In this document: piece by piece, positions 36,769 through 46,864 of the stretch
Layout: every line of letters begins with the position of its first letter
Numbering within the stretch: position 1 is the stretch's first letter
The notes under the pieces: generated by a model
What the model was told of the DNA's origin: nothing
What the model saw: only the letters and a program-made list of their open reading frames with translations
Databases searched by the model: none
Made by a program: the position numbers and the translations under genes
Source of the DNA: Glebionis coronaria
Taxonomy: Eukaryota > Streptophyta > Magnoliopsida > Asterales > Asteraceae
Length of the DNA stretch: 64,000 nucleotides
Reading direction: 5' to 3'
NCBI GenBank assembly: GCA_025667525.1
Contig: CM046877.1
Span: 621,634,262-621,698,261 of the forward strand

Positions 36769-37581
36769 CTTCCGGTTGCTACATATAGATATCCTCATCT
36801 AAGCGACCGTTCAAGAAGGCAATTTTAACATCCATTTTCCATATGTCATAGTCATAGTATGTTGCTATAGCTATAAGAATCCTAATAGCTCTTAAGTCTG
36901 CTACAGGAGTTAATGTCTCCTCGTAGTCTACGCCAAAAGTTAGTGTAAAACCTTTAGATACTAAACGAGCTTTATAGGATTGTACTTCACCATCCATGTA
37001 TATCCACTGATGTTTCACTACGTTAGCATTTGGTGGTTGATCTACCAGAATCCAAACTTTATTAATTCTCATGGATTTCATTTCCTATCCATTGCAACCA
37101 TCCACTTATACTTTTCAGGATCAAGTATGGCGGATTTGTAATTAGCAGGTTCACCAAGATCCCCTATTTCATGATCATGATCCTCTATGTTAAGACATAG
37201 TTTGCTTGGAGCACGTATAGTCCTTTCAGACATACGTAGAGGAATTATTTCCGGTGGAACTCCCCGACTTTCTGGTTCTTTATGAATTATTTCTCTAGTA
37301 TTTTCATCAGAAGGTAATGTATTTATATGACTCTCTTCAAGATCATAATTTCTCCCACAGAATTCTTGATTTACAAGATCACTTCCAATGTCTCCATACC
37401 TAGCAACAATTACTTTGTTCTCAGACGGATAATAAAAGTAGTAACCCATAGTTTCTTTAGGGTATCCTACAAAGATACATTTCACGAATCGTTGTTGAAG
37501 TTTATCACCCAAGTCACGTTTCACATACGCCCATCCAACGGGTGGGATTAATGGCACAGTTGACACGTCAGAGGGAGCCAC
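36769..37581 (-). pseudogene. Copia-3 integrase C-terminus and RT N-terminal half
   Basis: Two adjoining minus-strand frames. 37581-37078 (167 codons) has the integrase C-terminal signature WAYVKRDLGDKLQQR, FVKCIFVGYPKETMGYYFY, then the Pro/Ser linker. 37081-36779 (100 codons) begins the reverse transcriptase: NKVWILVDQPP, YKARLVSKGFT, DYEETLTPVADLRAIRI and WKMDVKIAFLNG. A TAG follows IYM at about 36777. The G3 insertion then separates it from 26654-25487. Upstream protease and integrase core are missing beyond about 37550, so the copy is truncated there. Confidence 0.82.
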
Positions 37582-37599
37582 GGGTCACCTCATAACAAT

Positions 37600-38392
37600 T
37601 TTTTACGTGGCTCAAGAGTGGGACAGCCTAGTGCACTTTTGAAGATAATCATCCGAACAGTCATCCTGACCTTGACTACCATTAATGCCTTCATTAATGT
37701 TGTCCCGGTCGACAGTTTTTGTTGTACGGATATTTTCGCAAAAGCAGCATAAGGGACATAGGTTAGTCTAGAGGTTACGCCTACGGCTGTAACAACTAGA
37801 CTAGGGGAACATGATGACGTATAGTCCCCAATCGGGTCATGAACCCGGCCCACGGGTACTACCCGTATCCGGCCCATCACGAATGGGTTGGATTAATGTC
37901 ATTTGAGCTTATGTGTTTCGAATGAAAAGTGGTCGTATAGGTTATGTGCGGCCCACGGCCCGGCACAGCCGGTACAGGGTTAGACATAATTACAACTTAA
38001 TTGGGATTTTGATTTACCCTAAAGTATATGATATACACTAACCATAATTAGAAGATAACAATCAAGCTAATTATGGCACTTATCATTTACTTGGGGCCGA
38101 AGCTTCGGTAAAAGCCCACTAGGGTTTTACCGCCTATATAAGGAACCTCAAGGTTCCACAAAGGTATTGTATTCTTCACACCCTCATATCCCATCCGATT
38201 ACTAACGCTAAACCGATTACTTACTCTCACGCCAGAGTCTAATCGTAGAAATCATTCCCACGATAAGCCTAACAGTGTGTTATTTTTAGTGTGCAGGATC
38301 CCAAACCGAAGTTTGGTGCAGGAGCCGGAGCCCAAGCACCCGTATTAAGCCTAATTCGGGTCGAGCTAGGACCATCCAACTTTTGTATCAAC
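37600..38392 (+). repeat. Gypsy LTR relic with promoter
   Basis: The stretch has a plus-strand TATATAAGG box at 38135-38143. The following leader contains CTCACGCCAGAGTC, a GTGCAGGATCCC segment and the end TTTTGTATCAACA at 38392, which resembles Tat/Athila LTR termini. No primer site or internal region follows, so it is a solo or broken LTR. The left boundary is uncertain because it abuts the truncated Copia-3. Confidence 0.4.
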
Positions 38393-38830
38393 AAAAACGT
38401 GAAAACAAAAGAAAAGTAAAAAAACAAACGAAAACATAAGAAACAGATAAAAAAGTAAAGAGCATACAAAAAACCTAAGAAAATAGAGGAAAACATAAGA
38501 AAAGAGACGAAAACGTACCTAAAAGAGCATACATGGACGTAAAAATGACAAAACGTAAGAAAATTGGCGAAAACTTAAGTCAGCAGACAAAAACCTTAAA
38601 AAAGCATACGAAAACGTAAGAAAAGTGACGAAAACGTAACAAAACGTAAAAAACTGTTGAATGCGTTAGAAACATATGGAAAATTAAAAAAAAAACAGAC
38701 GAAATTGTAGGAAAACGGACGAAAACGTAAGAAAGGGGTGAAAACGTATGAAAACCGACGAAAATGTAAAACGGAAGAAAACGTTAAAACAAACGAAAAC
38801 CGTAAAAAAAGGTCGAGAACATAGTAAACG
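38393..38830. repeat. A-rich array of GACGAAAACGTAAGAAA-like units
   Basis: The motif GAAAACGTAAGAAA with GACG or GACA spacers recurs about 15-20 times with irregular 17-25-bp spacing. It creates long Phe-rich minus-strand frames (to 98 codons) that are shadows. It starts right after the LTR relic. Confidence 0.7.
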
Positions 38831-40835
38831 TATAAAAGTGGATACTCTTTTAGTAGCATTGTTGGTCTAAAAAAACATTTTTTAGTTACCAAAACTCATC
38901 TACAGTCACGCAACCCATATAAACCCAAACCTATCTAGATCAATGTTTTCAGAAGACCAATCTAAACTCAAACCCAACTCATGACCGAACCTCGACCCAA
39001 CCCGGCCCCAATTTTCCACCTTTAACTAACATCATACAATAAAACGAAAAAAATGTGAACAAAAATATAAAAAAAATGTTTTAGTATTTTTTTTCGCTTA
39101 ACGATTAACAGTTACTAAATATATAAACTATAAAACATTAAAACATAAATGAAATAATAAATTACTTTTAATCTTATCCATTAAATAAAAAAAGATTTCT
39201 GAGTATTTCTTTAAAAAAACGATACTTTAAAAGTACCCACTAGCCGTTACATTCAAAAACTTTTACATAAAGTTTAAGAAAAAAATGAAAACCAGAAGCC
39301 ATAACGCGAGGTGGGTACATTGCCTTATGTCGTGGCCCTCGCATTATGCTTATCATTTGGACCGACAAGTACGACACCAAACCTGAAAACGTGAGGCTCA
39401 TTGTGAGGTGTGGCGTCGTGGGCTTCACATTATGACCATGACTCAAGCCATGGTTTACCGTACCTCGGCTCTTACAATCAATACCTTCTAAACTTTATAC
39501 CGTAAACATACAAAATATATAAAATCTATTTAAATACTAATTAATACATAAGAAATTTTTTATTTAAAACCAAATGTATAATTATTAGATGTATTAATAT
39601 CATAATAACAAAACTTAGAGCGCGATTTTTTTCATAAACCTATATATATACTAGGTATTATATTAAAATATTAAAATAAACTTTAATTATACTAAATGCA
39701 CCCGATCTTAAAATATTATGTTAAAATACTAAAATTTGTTTTCTTTTACTAGCAGGGTACCCGCGCGATGCGGCGGCGGGTACCCTGTGACTAAAGTTTC
39801 TTGAGAGTGAATGTTATTCGGTTATTTGTCTTTCATAGCAATAATTTATTGATGACGATAGTTTTCACCTAAAAACATGTCTCAAAAACGTAATTTTGAT
39901 ATAGGGATATTATTACTTGTGGCGTATATGTAATATGTAATATGTGTAACTTTATTTTCAGAACTTAATTAAACGCGAGAATTGACATAACCTCTTTTGA
40001 ACATTTGAATGAGAAGATCAACCTAAAAGTGGTTTGTACATATGATTGTAAGGAAAAAAGGAGAAAAATATGATAAAGGAGATTTGTACAATGTGTTGTT
40101 TTGCTTATAAGTTGTGGTGATGGGGTGTTTTAATTGTATTATTAATTATGTTTTAATTAAGTATGATTAAATGTTTTGTATATATTAGAGATATAAAGTT
40201 GTACATATGCATTAAAACCTTGTATTACTTAAATTTCATTTTCTTGGCTGCACTAATATGTTGTACATTATGTTGTATGTGTTATACTACTTAAATTTTT
40301 AGTATTAAATGAAGAGAGAAGGTCTAATCTCTTTTATAAGATTATATGATATATGATATATGATGATGTATGATATGATATGCATGATACGTTATAAACT
40401 AAATTGAAGGTGATTTACTTTTGTTGGGTGTAAACCGATAAAAAAAGAATCTAACGAAAATTTTAACCTGCTGCCAATGTTAAAACTCAACACCGTTACG
40501 GAGTATATTACACGTGTCAGAAATCAAGTCGATCTGAATTTTAGTGAGTACCAACTAAAGAAAAAACTAGAAAGTGATACATCAAAACAAAGTCGAAGCA
40601 ATAGCTCAACATACAAACATTATCTGACATCGAGTAACGAAACCAAAGCTTCCTAGATCAATAGTTAAGACACCGTACATTATAACTGTTTGAAACCAAC
40701 ACTACTAATTTAGTATTGCCAGTACTCTACTTCAATTTACCCTCAGTCGTCATTGAAGAATGAGCACTCCAGGGTTGTTAATCGATACAAACAAAATTCG
40801 CGTAAAACACTTACAAGGAAACAGGATAAAACTCT
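38831..40835. other. AT-rich intergenic stretch, no gene
   Basis: Nothing coding is supported. 39290-39470 resembles a degraded transposon segment with GCGAGG and CTCGCATTATG in opposite orientations. A strong GC hairpin lies at 39753-39787. 40500-40835 should include the 3' untranslated region of the F-box gene that reads in from the right. Confidence 0.5.
39753..39787. repeat. Perfect 12-bp inverted repeat
   Basis: CAGGGTACCCGC, an 11-base loop, then GCGGGTACCCTG, standing out in 70-80% AT surroundings. It may be one end of a Helitron or another DNA transposon; no matching end was identified. Confidence 0.8.
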
Positions 40836-42763
40836 TCAACCCATAACCCTTCTTATGCCCAAAGACCCCTGAACTTGTTTAAAACGGCGCCTCTCATATT
40901 TCTTGCACCATTTCTGACCATCATCAATATCAGGACCTTCTTCTTCCTTTTTAAAGGTGACTGTTTGTGTCATTTCGTAACGAGGTAATGCTGTCAACAT
41001 TGAGGTCCAGCTGCAGTAGATTTTGTCTTTGGAAGGAAAAGACCACTCGATTCGAATATTAGTGGGGCCTTGATCTTCTTGTTGAATTAGCCTTTCAGAT
41101 ATACACTGAAAAACAAATAAAAAGAACATAGATAGAGATCATTTTGTGTTGATAAACATGATATGGTGGTATGCTGATATGTAATAAACAACTAAAGCAG
41201 CCCATTCAACTCTTACTACCTTCAAGAGATGGCTCCGCTCTGCATCACTTATTTTAGAACAACCTGATGTCAAACTTAGTGATCGAGGACGAAAACACCA
41301 AAGTACACCATCCAAGACCGACATTACATGTGTGATCGGCAGTTTTAGCTCAACATGCTCAAGTTCATAAGTTGGCAACTGAATCCCCTTTAATAGCTCA
41401 GAATCTACAGACTGCTACAAGACATACAAAAGTTGACTTAAACATTTTGCTATTCTGATATTGCTCGCGAGCAAGTATAAACACAAACTAACCAAAGCAA
41501 ATGAATTTATATAATTACCTCTGCGTAAAGATCAATAAGCTTCAGAGATTTGAATCTGTTTGTCTTTTCCAAAAATCGCCTCAATTTCAGTAGCCAAAGA
41601 GTGTCAACTTCATTGATAATGTGACATTCCATACATGTTTCCAACTCTCCCGAATCACTTTTTATATTAAACTCACCTCTGCTACAATTCCCTGAATCTA
41701 AATGACGAAATAGACGCAATAGACGTAGATTAGGTGTATTGATATTAATCTCATCCAAATCACAATTACCATATACCAATAGGTTCCTCAAGGAAGGACT
41801 AGAAACCACGAGGTTGTTGTGTCGATTGACAAGACACAATGACAAATTTTCAAGGAAGGGGAAGTCGGATAAAAAGTCAGAAAACCCTATTGATGTCGGG
41901 AAAAACGGGTCATTTAAATATAGCGTCCTTAACTGTTTGCATGAACCCAAGATCAAAGATTTTGCACCACTCCATCGTCCTGCAAAAAGGAAGCATTCAT
42001 ACAGATTTGGAGCTTCAATCTCTATCGTCTCAATTTCATTTCTCCAATACTCATTAAACCGAAGTGTTTTTAGATTCTGAAGCCCGTAAACACAAAATTT
42101 CTTAAAACCATCGCAATATTCAACAACTAATTCCTCAAGAAGAGGGCAACTAGCGGCCAAATGCTTGATCACACGTGGATCTAAATAGACTCTAGTAAGC
42201 CACAACTCCTTCAAAGACTTAAAGTTGATAACACCAACCATCAAGGACGAAGGTAATGTCACACGTTCAGACATTTTCAACGATGTTAATGTCGACACAG
42301 ATGAGAGTATATTGGGGAGACCGTACGCGAGTCGGCGTGTACTTTTCCAATTTTTCTTGACACGTATATCTAATACCTTTACGCCTCTCATAAGAAGTAA
42401 TTCAATGCAATTGTCAATTACGTAAAACTCGTTATCATCCACAGCGATTGTGGAGAGTTTGAATGAGTGGGCAATCTTCACATTTTGTTGGAGGCAAAAT
42501 CTGAAAACTGTATACTTAAAATAATTGTAAAATTTCTTCCTGACATCACGACTAGAAATCCATTCTTCTTCATCCGCAAAATCAGAGAAACAGAACTTTA
42601 ACACGGGTAAAGAAGTCGTTAGAGCAAACAATTTTTTGGACAATACACTCACCCGGACACGCTCTTTGGGTTTATCCAGTCGCAATAATATGTTTTCAAT
42701 AATACATTCCGGGAGCTCTGATATCCGGTCAGTAGCATCTGTTTTTATGATTTTGTTCTCCAT
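40836..42763 (-). CDS. F-box/LRR protein gene, three exons
   Basis: Exon 1 is 42763-41519 (415 codons). Exon 2 is 41414-41220 (65 codons). Exon 3 is 41105-40836 (89 codons plus TGA). All introns are phase 0 with GT..AG ends: donors GAG|GTAATT and AAG|GTAGTA, acceptors TTGTAG|CAG and TTTTTCAG|TG. Residues 13-55 form the F-box (RISELPECIIENILLRL...SVLSKK), which docks the protein to SKP1 in an SCF ubiquitin ligase. Residues about 180-400 form irregular leucine-rich repeats (SLKELWL, PLLEELVVEYC, LKTLRF, PNLRLLRLF) that would select the substrate. The tail is Lys/Glu-rich with no clear FBD motif. The target is unknown. It is the only intact host-type gene here. Confidence 0.88.
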
Positions 42764-43060
42764 CTCCCTACAAAATATAGATTAGCTTCAAACAGGTCTT
42801 ATAATGCACGTATTGATTAATCTAAGGCAGAATTGATTTCTTTGTCCATCCTCTAAACAAATGATTCAGGCAAAGCTAATAATAAGATCGTCAACTAATT
42901 AAAACCGATATAATTAAAAATATTAAACTTTCAACACATAAAACCCATATAATTAAAAAATCTAGCGATGAAAGAAAAAATAAATTAAACACATACCTTG
43001 TAGATGGTCGGCGCCTGAGGATTTTGTGGGTTTGGAAGCGGTAGTGGTTTTCTTTATTTT
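42764..43060 (-). promoter_or_regulatory. 5' leader of the F-box gene with a likely intron
   Basis: Just before the start codon the minus strand reads ATTTTGTAG|GGAGATGG, a good acceptor 4 bases from ATG. Upstream, CTACAAG|GTATGTGT at 42997 is a good donor. A 5'-UTR intron of about 230 bp (42996-42768) with an AT-rich interior is therefore likely. The first exon extends to roughly 43050. No convincing TATA box was found. Confidence 0.6.
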
Positions 43061-43784
43061 AATCCTACTTTTTTTTTAGTAAATTACACTTCTAGTCCCT
43101 GTCTTATAAACATATTTCAGATTTAGTCCCTTCAACAGTTCTACTTAGGGTGTCCCTCGGTCTCAAATTTATTTTCCTTAATTTATTTAATTTTTTTGAA
43201 CGGCGAATGTTGGTGTTTAGTAGATCGAGTCGTACAATAATATCCAAGTGACAGAATGTTTTTTTCGAACCGTCGTCAAGTTATGTTAAACTATTTATAC
43301 GTTTCGCCAGGAAATCTTCGCAGGTCTCGAACCAAAAACCTCCAGAAAACCTCCTAAAAAAAACCACTTAATAGAAATTTAGTGGGAAAGTGAGCCAAGC
43401 ATTTGGTTTATTTTCCTCTATTTATTTTTTAGTATTTTTTTAATTTTAACTATAAATATTTTGTGTGTTATATAGTAGTTAATAAAAAATATATAAATTA
43501 ATAGGTTTTTAAATTTATTTTCATTGTTATAACTATCAATTAATATTATATAACATAAATTAAATTTATAATTAAAATTGAAAGAGAAAAATCGAAAAAA
43601 ATTATAATGAATATTATATAACATAAATAAATTTATAACTATCAATTAATATTATATAATATAAAATTAATCGAAAAATATATAAATTAGTATATTTATA
43701 TATTTAAACAGTGTAAAGCTTGAAACATTATAATTTAAGAATATAAAATTTGATATTATTGAATTAAATAAACCAAAATATGAA
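43061..43784. other. AT-rich spacer upstream of the F-box gene
   Basis: Over 80% AT from 43420 to 43784, with several TATTATATAACATAAAT repeats in direct and near-direct order. No gene supported. The proximal part must contain the F-box gene promoter. Confidence 0.5.
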
Positions 43785-44120
43785 GTTTAGATTAGGGATG
43801 AGCACGGTACCGGTACCGTACCGAACCCGCATCGAATTAGTGGTATCGAATTTTTTTCGAGCATAAATTAATAGTACCGGTACCGTACCGAACGGGATTC
43901 GGATATCGGTACCGGTACCGGGAAATCGGGACTTTCCCGTTATTATTTCGGGAATTTCCCGATTTGGTACCGGTCCCGTACCGAATTAGTGGTACCGAAT
44001 TTTTTTTCACCTTATTTTGTGGTACCGGTACCGTACCGAACGGGATTCGGGTACCGGAAATCGGTACGGTTCCGGTTCGGTTTCGGGATTTGGGTCCAAA
44101 TGCTCATCCCTAGTTTAGAT
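43785..44120. mobile_element. hAT-type MITE, 320 bp, with 8-bp TSD
   Basis: Terminal inverted repeats TAGGGATGAGCA (43793-43804) and TGCTCATCCCTA (44101-44112) are perfect. Perfect 8-bp target duplications GTTTAGAT flank them (43785-43792, 44113-44120). Eight-base duplications define the hAT superfamily. The interior is built of GGTACCGGTACCG and CGGGAAATCGGG-like palindromic blocks and has no ORF. Confidence 0.93.
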
Positions 44121-44249
44121 TATATGTGTGTTTATTATGTGAAGTCGAAGCACAATAGATTATAAGTAACTCTACAAATACATACACAAATAAAGAAAGA
44201 AAAAACGAGTTTAATGTGAGGCCAAGAGCAAAGATCAACAAACTAAACT

Positions 44250-46125
44250 CTAATCATTTTTTTTTTGCTTAAAGGTAAATTTTTAAGCAGGAAGAAATGT
44301 AACAAAGAATAAGCACAAAGACTAAAAAACATTAGGACAAACCCCTAATAATTTTAGCTTTGGCATCAAAAAACAAATGGCAATGGCAATGGACAAGAAC
44401 CATGCTCATTACATACAAGATACAAAAACAAAGCAACTAAAAACCATAGAAGTTCTAGCTGGTATCATATACACTTGATCCCAATTAGCAAAGACCAAGA
44501 CCCTGCAAATCAATGGCACACCAAAATACCATACCTTAACTCACATGAGCAGTCCACTTCTGAATCCATGAATTCCCTAAGTTCAGACCACAAAGGGAAA
44601 AAACTAGGAACACCCAATCCATCACAATAGACCCAATCACCTAAGCTAAGGGTAAAGGCAGCAGGCACAAGTAAGCCTGCTAAAACCACCATCTGAAACT
44701 GCAGAGATAAACAGAGAGTTGCCAGTATAGCAGTCAACATTCCCTTGCCTCCTTAAAACCCCAACCAAGTAAAACCCATTGGGAAACCTTGTGAGGGGAA
44801 AGAGTACAACAAGAACATGGACACTCTCACTAAGATGCAAAAAAATACCTATAAAAATGCTTAGGAATTAATGACACTAACTAAGCATAAGGTATAAAAA
44901 AGGGAGGACTAAGCATCCAACAGGCTTGGAACCTAAAAATTGTACATATGGATATATCAAAGGAAAGAGTACCACCCTAGCATAGATGGCACATCTCTCA
45001 ACACACTCTAGTAAGGATAGCACACTTCCCTGATATAACCACACATCCACTAATAGTACATCAAGCCTGCCCCCACAACAACCAAACAGTCCTCCCCATT
45101 GCTCCCCAAAAAAAAGGAGAAGATGGCATAAGGTAGGAAAAAACTTACCTTTAATAAACAATCTTGCAAGAGTCCAATTCTAAGCAGAGATGAACCCAAC
45201 ATCTATTACACGCCCATAAACCAGTCCCAGCATAGGACCAGAACCCCCAAATCTCAACCTTAAACCTCTCGCCATCAATATCCATTGGATCAGTAAAGAA
45301 CTCATCCCTTATATCCTTCAAGTCAATATCAGCTTTATCATTAGCTAAAACAGGGAAATCCCAAGTCCTAGCAGCAAGTAAAGCTTCCGGAGTACCTTTA
45401 ATAGTAAGACTACACATTCTATTCTTAACAGAAAAGATGATAATCCTAAGCAGTTCATCCTCATTCCTAAAACTCTTCTCAAAAAATCTAATGTTGCGCT
45501 CCTGCCATATGAAGTAAACAGTAGCACCTAAAACTAATCTTTGAATTATACTCCAAACTGAATTCCTAGCAGGCATATTGGCAATAAAGGAAATAACTTG
45601 AGGCCAAGAGTTAGGGACACCATTAAGGTTCGACATACCTTTTAAGCGCTCCCAAAGTCTTCTGGTAAAAACACACTAAAAGTTAAGTGTGAGTGTCATT
45701 CTTTGCAGGTAGAACAAAAGTGACAAAACATATCTAGAATATTAAGCCACTTAGATAATCTGTCATGCGTCTTCAGTCTGCATTTAATGGCCATCCAAAG
45801 AACAAATGCATGCCTTGGAATGCATTGACTAAACCAGACATGATTAACTTTTTGAGAGTCACTTCTAATAGCCTTCCAAACTTCACGAACATTAAAAGCA
45901 ACATCCTTACCATCTTTACGAGTCCAAAGGACTTTATCAGAAACATCTAACTCCATTTTGGGAACAGGAATGTTAATGACTTCATTAAACCTGGAATACC
46001 ATCTTTTTGGCCAAATCCATCTACCATCAATTACTAAATCAGCAACTTTAGAACATCTAGTAGCAGAATCATGAGCTAGAAGACAAGGATCAATAAGACT
46101 ACATAATTCTTGGCCAATGTACCAT
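44250..46125 (-). mobile_element. 5'-truncated LINE (non-LTR retrotransposon)
   Basis: Minus-strand coding relic ending, after about 900 bp of untranslated sequence, in an oligo-A tract (T run at about 44255-44265 on the plus strand). 46120-45696 reads DRWYIGQELCSLID, IDGRWIWPKRWYSRF, then the RT zinc-binding (zf-RVT) signature VWFSQCIPRHAFVLWMA...RLSKW...CHFC. A frame continues at 45636-45151 with AGATVYFIWQERN, the usual LINE tail. Everything 5' of this (endonuclease, RT) is missing, as expected from incomplete target-primed reverse transcription. Confidence 0.78.
45151..45956 (-). pseudogene. LINE ORF2 C-terminal zf-RVT fragment
   Basis: 45956-45696 is open for 86 codons and holds the zf-RVT core with CHFCSTC zinc ligands, ending in a TAG right after CKE. 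45636-45151 is open for 161 codons with the conserved FIWQERNIRFF segment. Between them is a stop and probable shift. The zf-RVT module is found at the C-terminus of plant LINE ORF2 proteins and contributes to RNA handling; this copy is not functional. Confidence 0.75.
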
Positions 46126-46864
46126 CTATCAAACTAGAAATAGCAATTTTTGCCATTGCCAAGTTTAATATTGAATAGGTACTTGCTTTGCTACGCCCTC
46201 ACGTTTTCCAACTTTCAATGTTTTGTTTTGTTTTGTTGCTAATAAGGCTAAAAATGGCCAAAATTTAAAAATTTTCTTAGTTTTAATATGTGTTTTTAAG
46301 ACACGAATGTATATTTTCCAATGGGTAGAATAAGAGCTAATTTTTGACTTGATGGGCATTTGGAGCCCTTTACATTCCTTAACCCGCTCAATTCAAGTTT
46401 TGCTAGACTTTTATATAGGGAACTTTAAAACGCGAAAGTCTTATCTCATTCGGGTTAAGAACAAGAACTTTTTGCAAGTTCCTATAATTGATCCTAGAAA
46501 GCCACTTATCAAGGGATCTATAAAATGCATTCTCTAAACTTGAAAAAGTCCAAGAAAGTGCAAGATCTTATAGGTGGCTTGAAAACCCAAGACTTTGATT
46601 TGATATAGTCTTAATGAAAGCTAATCCAAATTTGGCTTAATTTTGACTTGCATGGCTAAGTATTCACGAGTCTCTTTAATAGAGGTCTTTATATAGTGAA
46701 GAACGATAAGTGATAGAGTTAGACTAGTGATCATGCTATACGTAGAACACGAAAATGTTCTTTCAAAAACTCATATGTTTTTAATTGTGGCTTTTTATTC
46801 CCATAAGATCAATGCATTAGGAATAAAAATAATTGCAATAAGTAAGGTCGTACGATTTGAGAGG
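46126..46864. other. Spacer, no gene
   Basis: Non-coding and AT-rich. It contains TTTATATAGGG near 46410 and CTTTATATAGTG near 46688, which look like isolated TATA boxes, but no following ORF. Confidence 0.4.

Noticed and set aside
38269..38892. Phe-rich minus-strand ORFs resembling membrane proteins
   Set aside because: Produced by the A-rich GAAAACGTAAG array.
41739..42425. Plus-strand ORFs of 66-113 codons
   Set aside because: Antisense shadows of F-box gene exon 1.
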